Positions 1-5,292 of a DNA stretch of 5,292 nucleotides are shown here, one piece after another. Both the position numbers and the translations under genes were made by a program. The notes under the pieces were generated by a model that made no database searches, was not told the DNA's origin, and saw nothing but the letters and a program-made list of their open reading frames with translations. Origin of the DNA: an uncultured Oscillospiraceae bacterium (lineage in GTDB: Bacteria > Bacillota > Clostridia > Oscillospirales > Oscillospiraceae); contig CAAGIT010000040.1 in the NCBI GenBank assembly GCA_900769995.1, forward strand, positions 1-5,292, in the 5' to 3' direction. The stretch's first letter is position 1. The number at the start of each line of letters is the position of its first letter.

Positions 1-1464
1 GCCGAGGGAGCCATCGACGCGGCAAATCTGTTGAAACCGGCGCTGGGTCGGGGCGAAATGCAGCTCATCGGCGCGACAACGCTGAATGAGTACCGCAGAT
101 TCATCGAAAAGGATGCCGCTCTGGAGCGGCGGTTTCGTGCCGTGCAGGTGCGTGAGCCGACCAAAGAGGAAACCCGCGAAATTTTGGAGGGTCTGCGTGC
201 GGGACTGGAGGAACACCACCGCATTGCCATCAGCGATGCGGCGATCGGGGCGGCAGTGGAGCTTTCATGCCGCTATCTGACGGACAAATTTCTGCCGGAC
301 AAGGCGGTCGATCTGCTCGATGAGGGTGCCGCTTGCGCGAATATGGCGCGGTCGGACGGTGTTCCGGAGCTGGAACGGGAGCTGCAGGAGGCGGTTCGTG
401 CGGGCAAATACGAGGTTGCCGCGAAGCTCCGCGACGGCTTGCAGAAGAAAAAGCGGCATCCGGCAGCCGTCCGAACCGTGGGAGCTGCGGATATTGCAGC
501 CGCCGTATCCAATCGGACGGGGATCCCTGTCGGGGCGATCAGCGTGACGGAGCGCGAGAATCTGCGTTCACTGGAAGCCCTGCTCGAACGGCGGGTCATC
601 GGGCAGACAGCGGCGATCACCGCCGTTGCCGACGCGGTACGCCGCGGTCGGTCGGGACTTGCCGAGCCGAAGCGCCCCGTGGCGGCGATGCTCTTTACCG
701 GCCCGACCGGCGTGGGAAAAACGGAGCTTTGCAAGGCGTTGGCAGAGGCGGTGTACGGCAGCGAGGAGGCGATGATCCGTGTCGATATGTCGGAATATAT
801 GGAGAAATTTTCCGCATCGCGGCTGATCGGCGCACCTCCCGGCTATGTCGGCCATGAGGAGGGCGGCGAATTGTCGGAGAAGGTTCGCCGCAGACCGTAT
901 GCGTTGGTGCTGCTGGACGAGCTGGAAAAGGCGCATCGGGATGTTTGCAGCCTGCTGCTGCAAATCATGGAGGACGGGATTTTGACGGACTCCAACGGGC
1001 GGCGTGTGGATTTTAAGAACACGCTGCTGGTGATGACCTCGAATCTGGGTGCGGATATGGCGTGCAAGGGCGGCTTGGGGTTCGGCGCGACCGCCGAGGA
1101 CGGCGTGCAAAAAGCCCTGCGGCAGCATTTTCCGCCCGAATTTCTGGGGCGGATCGACTGCATCGCCGCCTTCCGACCGCTCGGGGAAGCAGAGCTGACG
1201 AAAATCGCGGAAAAGCAGCTCGGTGAATTGCAAAAACGCGCCCACAGGCGGCATTTGGAGGTGGATTTTTCCACCGAGCTTGCGCCGTGGCTGGCACGGC
1301 GCTGTGTCGGGAAAGGGAGCGGTGCGCGCGAGCTGCGCCGGTTGCTCTGCGCGGAGCTGGAGGCGCCGCTTGCGGCACAGCTTTTGTCGGAATACCCGCC
1401 TGCCTTTGTTACGGCTGCGGTAGAGGGCGGGCAAATTTCTTTTCACTCGGGGAAAAACGCTTGA
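1..1464 (+). CDS. clpC: ClpC-type AAA+ unfoldase, ATPase subunit of Clp protease (5' partial)
   Basis: Hsp100 ATPase that unfolds proteins in the cytoplasm and, in this family, feeds them to ClpP. The frame is open from base 1, so the gene starts upstream; by comparison with ClpC of about 810 aa, roughly 290 N-terminal residues (N domain, first Walker A and B) are missing. Fragment numbering (487 aa): end of AAA+ domain 1 with sensor-1 threonines (IGATT, 23-27), arginine fingers R43/R44 in ALERRF, and DKAVDLLDE (100-108). A short middle domain holds a UVR-like motif (about 124-148), which points to ClpC rather than ClpB or ClpA. AAA+ domain 2 has Walker A GPTGVGKT (234-241), pore loop GYVG (281-284), Walker B VLLDE (303-307), sensor 1 N348, arginine finger R384 and sensor-2 GAR (R443). 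The LGF at 359-361 sits where ClpP-docking loops lie. The linker looks about 15-20 residues shorter than in B. subtilis ClpC, and the usual FLNR reads FLGR (G383). Family assignment is firm; clpC versus another clp symbol is less so. Confidence 0.9.
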   Translation, partial: AEGAIDAANLLKPALGRGEMQLIGATTLNEYRRFIEKDAALERRFRAVQVREPTKEETREILEGLRAGLEEHHRIAISDAAIGAAVELSCRYLTDKFLPDKAVDLLDEGAACANMARSDGVPELERELQEAVRAGKYEVAAKLRDGLQKKKRHPAAVRTVGAADIAAAVSNRTGIPVGAISVTERENLRSLEALLERRVIGQTAAITAVADAVRRGRSGLAEPKRPVAAMLFTGPTGVGKTELCKALAEAVYGSEEAMIRVDMSEYMEKFSASRLIGAPPGYVGHEEGGELSEKVRRRPYALVLLDELEKAHRDVCSLLLQIMEDGILTDSNGRRVDFKNTLLVMTSNLGADMACKGGLGFGATAEDGVQKALRQHFPPEFLGRIDCIAAFRPLGEAELTKIAEKQLGELQKRAHRRHLEVDFSTELAPWLARRCVGKGSGARELRRLLCAELEAPLAAQLLSEYPPAFVTAAVEGGQISFHSGKNA

Positions 1465-1489
1465 CAATCTGCGCCGCAGCCCCTATTAT
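1461..1489 (+). promoter_or_regulatory. Sigma-70/SigA-type promoter for mfd
   Basis: The -35 box is TTGACA (1461-1466), a full consensus match. A 17-bp spacer follows, then the -10 box TATTAT (1484-1489), five of six consensus bases. Transcription should begin near 1496-1497, giving a leader of about 130 nt before the mfd ATG. The -35 box overlaps the TGA stop (1462-1464) of the upstream clp gene, so the promoter needs no separate intergenic space. The match to consensus is direct sequence evidence; activity is inferred. An alternative -10 (TAGAAT, 1494-1499) would be badly spaced from this -35. Confidence 0.85.
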
Positions 1490-1513
1490 GATATAGAATA
1501 TAGGGAAAGAATA

Positions 1514-1564
1514 CGGAAATCGGGGGTAGGAACCTGATTTCCGCGTTCTTGCGTGCGCGGAAAT
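1514..1564 (+). promoter_or_regulatory. Two mutually exclusive hairpins in the mfd leader (possible attenuator)
   Basis: Hairpin A pairs 1514-1521 (CGGAAATC) with 1536-1543 (GATTTCCG). It extends inward by one G-U and two G-C pairs to an 11-bp stem with an 8-nt loop (1525-1532). Hairpin B pairs 1537-1545 (ATTTCCGCG) with 1556-1564 (CGCGGAAAT), nine Watson-Crick pairs plus a possible G-U, with an 8-nt loop. Both use the strand 1537-1543, so they cannot form together. Hairpin B is followed by GTGTGTTTTG (1565-1574), a weak U-rich run, so B could act as a poor intrinsic terminator and A as an antiterminator. The pairing is read from the sequence; the regulatory role is inferred, and I recognise no known riboswitch family here. 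Confidence 0.45.
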
Positions 1565-1615
1565 GTGTGTTTTGTAATTCGCTCAATTTCGGTCATTTTC
1601 GCGCAAGGTCGTTCA

Positions 1616-1621
1616 AAGGAG
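1616..1621 (+). promoter_or_regulatory. Ribosome binding site that fixes the mfd start
   Basis: AAGGAG ends five bases before the ATG at 1627, a strong Shine-Dalgarno match with suitable spacing. It decides the start: the frame is open upstream to a TTG at 1549, but that codon has no comparable site, lies inside the leader hairpin region, and would add 26 residues unlike any Mfd N-terminus I know. The ATG start gives MELLLSALRGLPAYQ, typical of Mfd openings. Confidence 0.9.
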
Positions 1622-1626
1622 CATCT

Positions 1627-4600
1627 ATGGAACTTTTATTATCGGCATTACGAGGTCTGCCGGCGTATCAAACGGCGGTAAAGCAGATCGAAAAGAATCA
1701 ATCCGTCGGCATTTCCGGTGCGGCACAGATCAACCGTTCGCACCTGATCGCCTCTCTTGTACAGAACACACAGCGTCCGGCGGTCATTCTCTGCCAGGAT
1801 GAGCTTGCACTGCGCCGCACACAGTCGGAGCTGGAGAATTTTCTGGGCGTGGAAGCAGCGGTTTTGCCGCCGCGCGACCTGACCTTCCATAATGCCTCTG
1901 TCGTTTCGCGCGGCTGGGAGCATCAGCGTCTGCGCCGTCTGCATGAGCTGGCACGCGGAAACTGTCGGCTTTTGCTGACCACCTGGGAGGCTGTCGCTCT
2001 GCGCACGATGCCCAAAAGCGTGCTGTTTTCTGCCGCATTGGAGCTGCAGCTCGGTGCGCAAATCGAGCCGGAAGCCATCGTGGAGCGTTTGGTGCAGTCT
2101 GGCTATTCCCGCAGCACTCTGGTCGAGGGCGTGGGACAGTTCTCCGTCCGGGGCGGCATTTTGGATGTCTTTTCTCCCGCGTATGAGAACCCTGTCCGCA
2201 TGGAATTTTTCGGTGACGAGCTGGATACCATGGGATTTTTCGACACCATCACGCAGCGCCGCACGGAGAATTTGGAAAAATTCATTCTCCTGCCGGTGGC
2301 GGAAACGCTGCCGCGCCTGCATCCGAACGGTACGGACGGTCTGACGGAGGATCTGGAGGAGCTGCAAGCCCGTCTCCGCCGCCGCAAAACGCCCAATGAA
2401 GCCCTGCTGCGGACATTGGCGGAGGATACGGAGCTGGTGCGCAGCGGCGCGACGCTGCCGGCTGCTGACCGCTATATGGCGCTGATTTATCCCGAATTTG
2501 CCTGCGCCGCCGACTATATTCCCGCCGATTCGCTGATTTTCTTCTGCGATCACGGCAATCTGCGCCGCAGTGCCGAACGTCTGCTGGACGAACAGGGCAT
2601 GATGCTCGACAGCCTGCTGCAATCGGGCATTCTGTTCGGCGATCTGTGCGAATTTGCCGCCGATTGGGAGGATGGCTGCGCACGCTTGGCAGGTCACGCG
2701 GCGGTCTTCCTCGATTCCTTCCTCGGAGCAAGCTATCCGAGGGCACTGGCACCGAAGGAGCTGCTGAATTTTACCGCCAAACAGCTCCCGTCCTACGGCG
2801 GCAACCTCGAAGTGGCGGCGAGTGACCTCGCCCATTATCAGAAAAACGAGTTTGCCTCGCTGGTTCTGTGCGGCAACCGCCGCCGCGGAGAGATTCTGGC
2901 GCAGCAGCTACGCGAAAAGGGGCTGTCTGCCTTCCTTGCCTTCCCGCTCACGGCGCTGCCGAAGCCGGGTCAGATTCTGCTGACCGACGGTGCGCTGCCC
3001 AACGGCATGGAATATCCCGACCTGAAGCTTGCCGTTCTGACCGAGGGACAGTTACTCGCTCAAACTCCGTCAAAATCGCGCAAAACTCGCTCAAAAGCGA
3101 CAAACCGTCAAAAAATCGACTCCTTTGCCGACCTCTCTCCGGGCGATTTGGTCGTGCACGAATACTACGGCATCGGACGCTATGTCTGCATGGAGCAGAT
3201 TCGGGTGGACGGTGCGGTCAAGGATTACGTCAAAATCGCCTATCAAGGCTCGGATACGCTCTATGTTCCGGCGACCCAGCTCGACCTGATCGGCAAATAC
3301 ATCGGCGGCGGTGAGGATGCCGCCGTCAAGCTCAACAAGCTCAGCGGTGACCAGTGGCAAAAGACCAAGTCACGGGCAAAGGCTGCGGTCAAGGATCTGG
3401 CGGAGGGACTTATCAAGCTCTACGCCGAGCGCAAACGCCTGCCCGGCTACGCGTTTTCTGCCGATTCCCCGTGGCAGACCGAGTTTGAGGATAACTTCCC
3501 CTACGCCGAGACCGACGACCAGCTCCGCTCCATCAACGAGATCAAGCGCGATATGGAATCGCCGCAGCCGATGGACCGCCTGCTCTGCGGCGATGTCGGC
3601 TTTGGCAAAACGGAGGTCGCCTTGCGCGCTGCAATGAAGGCGATTTTGGACGGCAAGCAGGTGGCAATTCTCGTGCCGACCACCGTCCTTGCACAGCAGC
3701 ACTATACGACCGCCGTCAACCGTTTCCGCGGATTTCCGGTCAATATCGGTGTTCTGTCACGCTTCTCCACACCGGCGCAGAACCGCAAACACCTGTCCGA
3801 CCTGCGTTCGGGCACGCTGGATCTCGTCATCGGCACGCATAAGCTTCTGCAAAAGGATGTCGAGTTCAGCAATTTGGGTCTGCTGATCGTCGATGAGGAG
3901 CAGCGCTTCGGCGTATCGCACAAGGAACGGCTCAAGGAGCTGTCGCGCGGTGTGGATGTGCTGACCCTCTCGGCGACGCCGATTCCGCGCACGCTCAACA
4001 TGGCGCTCTCGGGTCTGCGCGATATGTCCACCATCGAAGAACCGCCCCATGACCGCTATCCGGTACAGACCTTCGTGCTCGAATATGCCGAGCCGGTGCT
4101 GGTCGACGCCATGCGCCGCGAGGTCGAACGCGGCGGTCAGGTCTATTATCTGCATAACCGCGTGGAGAGCATCGCCCAATGCGCTGCCCGCATCAAAAAG
4201 GCGCTGCCCGATGTCGAGGTCGGCATTGCCCACGGCAAGATGAGCGAGGACGAGCTGAGCGATGTCATGCAGCGGATGGCGGATAATGAGATAAAAATTC
4301 TGGTCTGTACAACGATCATTGAAACGGGTATTGACATTTCCAACGTCAACACCCTCATCATTGAGGATGCCGACCGTCTGGGCTTGGCGCAGCTTCACCA
4401 AATTCGCGGCCGTGTCGGCCGCAGCAGCCGTCATGCCTTTGCCTATATGACCTTCCGCCGCGGCAGAGAGCTGACAGAGGTCGCGGAAAAGCGGCTGAAC
4501 GCCATCCGCGAGTTTGCAGAGTTCGGTTCGGGCTTTAAGATCGCCATGCGCGATCTGGAAATTCGCGGTGCCGGCGATCTGCTCGGTGCGGAGCAGTCCG

Positions 4601-5139
4601 GCCACTTGATTTCCGTCGGCTATGATATGTACCTCAAGCTGCTCGAAGAAGCGGTTTTGGAGGAACGCGGAGAAAAACCGCTCAACGAGGTCAACTGCAC
4701 CGCCGACCTCGATGTCACGGCAAATATCGACAAGACCTACGTCAGCTCGGGCGAACAGCGCATGGATCTCTACCGCCGCATGGCAGCCATCCGTTCGCAG
4801 GAGGATGCCGATGAGCTGCTCGATGAGATCGTTGACCGCTACGGTGAGCCGACGCGCGGTGCGATGAATCTGATCGCCATTGCCCTGCTGCGTGCAAAGG
4901 CGGCAGCCATCGGCATTTCCGACATCAAGCAGAAGGGCCGGACGATCGAGTTCACGCTTGCGAAGTTTGAATTTGAGGCGGTCGCGGCACTCTGCGGTCA
5001 GGCAGCGTATCATAAGCGCATCTTCCTCTCGCCGAAAAGCGATAAGCCGCTGCTGACGCTGAAGCTCGCCGCGAACGAATCTCCGCTCAAGGCGGCAGAG
5101 GCGTTGGTGCGCGATTTTGCGGCAGTTTCGATGTCGTAA
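1627..5139 (+). CDS. mfd: Transcription-repair coupling factor Mfd
   Basis: ATP-driven DNA translocase that binds RNA polymerase stalled at lesions, pushes it off and recruits UvrA for nucleotide excision repair. It is 1170 aa, complete and in the family range (E. coli 1148, B. subtilis 1177). Residues from the ATG: the N-terminal UvrB-like module (about 1-340) has a decayed P-loop (GISGAAQINRS, from 28) lacking the Walker lysine, as is normal for Mfd. R175, R191 and F195 align with E. coli UvrA-contact residues R165, R181 and F185. Domain 3 follows, then a basic linker (479-497), then the RNA polymerase-interacting domain (about 502-561, DLSPGDLVVHEYYGIGRY). A helical relay (574-603) leads into the motor: Walker A GDVGFGKT (655-662), DEEQ (756-759), SATPIPRT (782-789), TTIIETGID (895-903), QIRGRVGRS (925-933). 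In the TRG element, R980 and Q990 match the spacing of E. coli R953/Q963. The C-terminal TRCF domain spans about 1020-1160. No key residue is missing. Transcription is probably from the promoter at 1461-1489 through a structured leader. Confidence 0.98.
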   Translation: MELLLSALRGLPAYQTAVKQIEKNQSVGISGAAQINRSHLIASLVQNTQRPAVILCQDELALRRTQSELENFLGVEAAVLPPRDLTFHNASVVSRGWEHQRLRRLHELARGNCRLLLTTWEAVALRTMPKSVLFSAALELQLGAQIEPEAIVERLVQSGYSRSTLVEGVGQFSVRGGILDVFSPAYENPVRMEFFGDELDTMGFFDTITQRRTENLEKFILLPVAETLPRLHPNGTDGLTEDLEELQARLRRRKTPNEALLRTLAEDTELVRSGATLPAADRYMALIYPEFACAADYIPADSLIFFCDHGNLRRSAERLLDEQGMMLDSLLQSGILFGDLCEFAADWEDGCARLAGHAAVFLDSFLGASYPRALAPKELLNFTAKQLPSYGGNLEVAASDLAHYQKNEFASLVLCGNRRRGEILAQQLREKGLSAFLAFPLTALPKPGQILLTDGALPNGMEYPDLKLAVLTEGQLLAQTPSKSRKTRSKATNRQKIDSFADLSPGDLVVHEYYGIGRYVCMEQIRVDGAVKDYVKIAYQGSDTLYVPATQLDLIGKYIGGGEDAAVKLNKLSGDQWQKTKSRAKAAVKDLAEGLIKLYAERKRLPGYAFSADSPWQTEFEDNFPYAETDDQLRSINEIKRDMESPQPMDRLLCGDVGFGKTEVALRAAMKAILDGKQVAILVPTTVLAQQHYTTAVNRFRGFPVNIGVLSRFSTPAQNRKHLSDLRSGTLDLVIGTHKLLQKDVEFSNLGLLIVDEEQRFGVSHKERLKELSRGVDVLTLSATPIPRTLNMALSGLRDMSTIEEPPHDRYPVQTFVLEYAEPVLVDAMRREVERGGQVYYLHNRVESIAQCAARIKKALPDVEVGIAHGKMSEDELSDVMQRMADNEIKILVCTTIIETGIDISNVNTLIIEDADRLGLAQLHQIRGRVGRSSRHAFAYMTFRRGRELTEVAEKRLNAIREFAEFGSGFKIAMRDLEIRGAGDLLGAEQSGHLISVGYDMYLKLLEEAVLEERGEKPLNEVNCTADLDVTANIDKTYVSSGEQRMDLYRRMAAIRSQEDADELLDEIVDRYGEPTRGAMNLIAIALLRAKAAAIGISDIKQKGRTIEFTLAKFEFEAVAALCGQAAYHKRIFLSPKSDKPLLTLKLAANESPLKAAEALVRDFAAVSMS
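3061..3115 (+). repeat. Phased short A-tracts / degenerate 10-11 bp repeat inside mfd
   Basis: Runs of three to six A, each preceded by C, begin at 3062, 3072, 3082, 3093, 3102 and 3110, spaced 10, 10, 11, 9 and 8 bases. They encode the basic linker (about residues 479-496, with Lys and Arg alternating with Ser and Thr) between Mfd domain 3 and the RNA polymerase-interacting domain. A-tracts repeated near the helical period are known to bend DNA. A basic linker here is ordinary for Mfd (E. coli and B. subtilis have one), so the pattern may simply reflect AAA lysine codons. The periodic pattern is seen directly; curvature is inferred. Confidence 0.4.
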
Positions 5140-5169
5140 AAAATATTGGGAACATTTTTGTGTTCCCAA
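5138..5169 (-). terminator. Intrinsic terminator reading on the - strand, toward mfd
   Basis: TTGGGAACA (5146-5154) and TGTTCCCAA (5161-5169) form a perfect 9-bp stem with a 6-nt loop. Read on the - strand, the hairpin is followed at once by TATTTTTTA, the complement of 5137-5145, which is a canonical U-tract. Read on the + strand, it is preceded by A-rich sequence and followed by CCAGCG, so it is not a canonical terminator for mfd, although the stem may still shape the mfd 3' end. The T-tract overlaps the mfd TAA stop (5137-5139). This suggests a convergent - strand transcript entering from the right of the window, which is inferred. Confidence 0.55.
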
Positions 5170-5170
5170 C

Positions 5171-5200
5171 CAGCGTGCCGAAAAACCTTTCGGCACGCTG
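5171..5200. terminator. GC-rich 13-bp hairpin after mfd, without a T-tract
   Basis: CAGCGTGCCGAAA (5171-5183) pairs perfectly with TTTCGGCACGCTG (5188-5200) around the loop AACC. It lies one base beyond the preceding hairpin. Neither strand has a T-run after the stem (ACAGGCTG on +, GTTGGGAAC on -). It could stall polymerase, protect the mfd mRNA 3' end from exonucleases, or belong to a palindromic repeat. The structure is certain from sequence; calling it a terminator is tentative. Confidence 0.4.
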
Positions 5201-5229
5201 ACAGGCTGTTGAGAAAGTTCGAAAGACAA

Positions 5230-5277
5230 GCAACTCTCGCCTGTCGGCGTACATAGGTACGGTAAGGCGAGAGTTGC
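5230..5277. repeat. 13-bp inverted repeat with nested stem in the downstream tail
   Basis: GCAACTCTCGCCT (5230-5242) is the exact reverse complement of AGGCGAGAGTTGC (5265-5277). Between them lies a second stem, CGTAC (5248-5252) with GTACG (5257-5261), closing the loop ATAG. The two stems are joined by an uneven internal loop (GTCGG on one side, GTA on the other). There is no adjacent T-run, so it is not a standard terminator. Candidates are a dispersed intergenic palindrome, a MITE, the end of an insertion sequence, or a structured RNA. The 5140-5292 tail otherwise shows no convincing gene on either strand. Confidence 0.5.
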
Positions 5278-5292
5278 GTAGTATGTTGTAAC

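Noticed and set aside
1530..1548. GAAC and GTTC in the mfd leader as a possible LexA site.
   Set aside because: Spacing of 11 bases does not fit the known operator; these bases are better explained by the hairpins.
1563..1577. A four-codon leader peptide (ATG at 1563, stop TAA at 1575) overlapping the end of hairpin B.
   Set aside because: No Shine-Dalgarno sequence and too short to support a translation-based attenuator.
1549..1626. A 26-residue N-terminal extension of Mfd from a TTG codon at 1549.
   Set aside because: No ribosome binding site, overlaps the leader hairpins, and is unlike Mfd N-termini; the ATG at 1627 has AAGGAG at ideal spacing.
568..2835. Long - strand open frames opposite clpC (568-1467) and opposite the mfd 5' half (1648-2835).
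   Set aside because: Their translations show no recognisable domain, while the opposite + frames are clear Clp and Mfd proteins.
5150..5165. GAAC...GTTC motif resembling a Gram-positive LexA/SOS box.
   Set aside because: The half-sites are separated by 8 bases rather than 4, and it lies in a terminator hairpin downstream of mfd, not at a promoter.
3757..5292. A long - strand open frame opposite the mfd 3' half, running on through the tail.
   Set aside because: Antisense shadow of a well-recognised gene in GC-rich DNA; no family motif or start signal, and it would read through the hairpins.
1..5292. CRISPR array, tRNA, rRNA, toxin-antitoxin pair or phage genes.
   Set aside because: No regularly spaced repeats, no tRNA or rRNA signature and no further open frames beyond clpC and mfd that can be supported.

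Overview
The window holds two large protein genes on the + strand and a short, structured, gene-free tail. The DNA is GC-rich. Both proteins resemble Firmicutes forms: the Clp ATPase has a ClpC-type short middle domain with a UVR-like motif, and Mfd follows Bacillus/Clostridia Mfd closely through the helicase core. A GC-rich clostridial lineage such as Oscillospiraceae/Ruminococcaceae is my best guess. It is an inference from protein character; no taxonomic marker is present.

Bases 1-1464 are the 3' part of a clpC-like gene, whose 5' end lies outside the window. What remains covers the end of AAA+ domain 1, a short middle domain, the whole of AAA+ domain 2 with a ClpP-docking-type LGF loop, and the C-terminal domain. 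Its stop codon overlaps the -35 box of a near-consensus vegetative promoter (TTGACA-17 bp-TATTAT, 1461-1489). A leader of about 130 nt follows. In it, a 7-base direct repeat (CGGAAAT) flanks its own complement, so two strong hairpins compete for one strand, as in an attenuator.

Bases 1627-5139 encode a complete, apparently functional Mfd (1170 aa), the transcription-repair coupling factor. All expected modules and motifs are present.

Bases 5140-5292 carry no recognisable gene but three perfect inverted repeats. The first reads as an intrinsic terminator on the - strand, aimed at mfd. The second is a 13-bp GC-rich hairpin without a T-tract. The third is a 13-bp inverted repeat with a nested 5-bp stem. 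This tail may be a dispersed palindromic repeat or the edge of a small mobile element.

The two genes belong to different processes, regulated proteolysis and DNA repair at stalled RNA polymerase. The separate promoter argues against one obligatory operon. No new multi-gene system is visible. The parts most worth a second look are the mfd leader and the palindromic tail.
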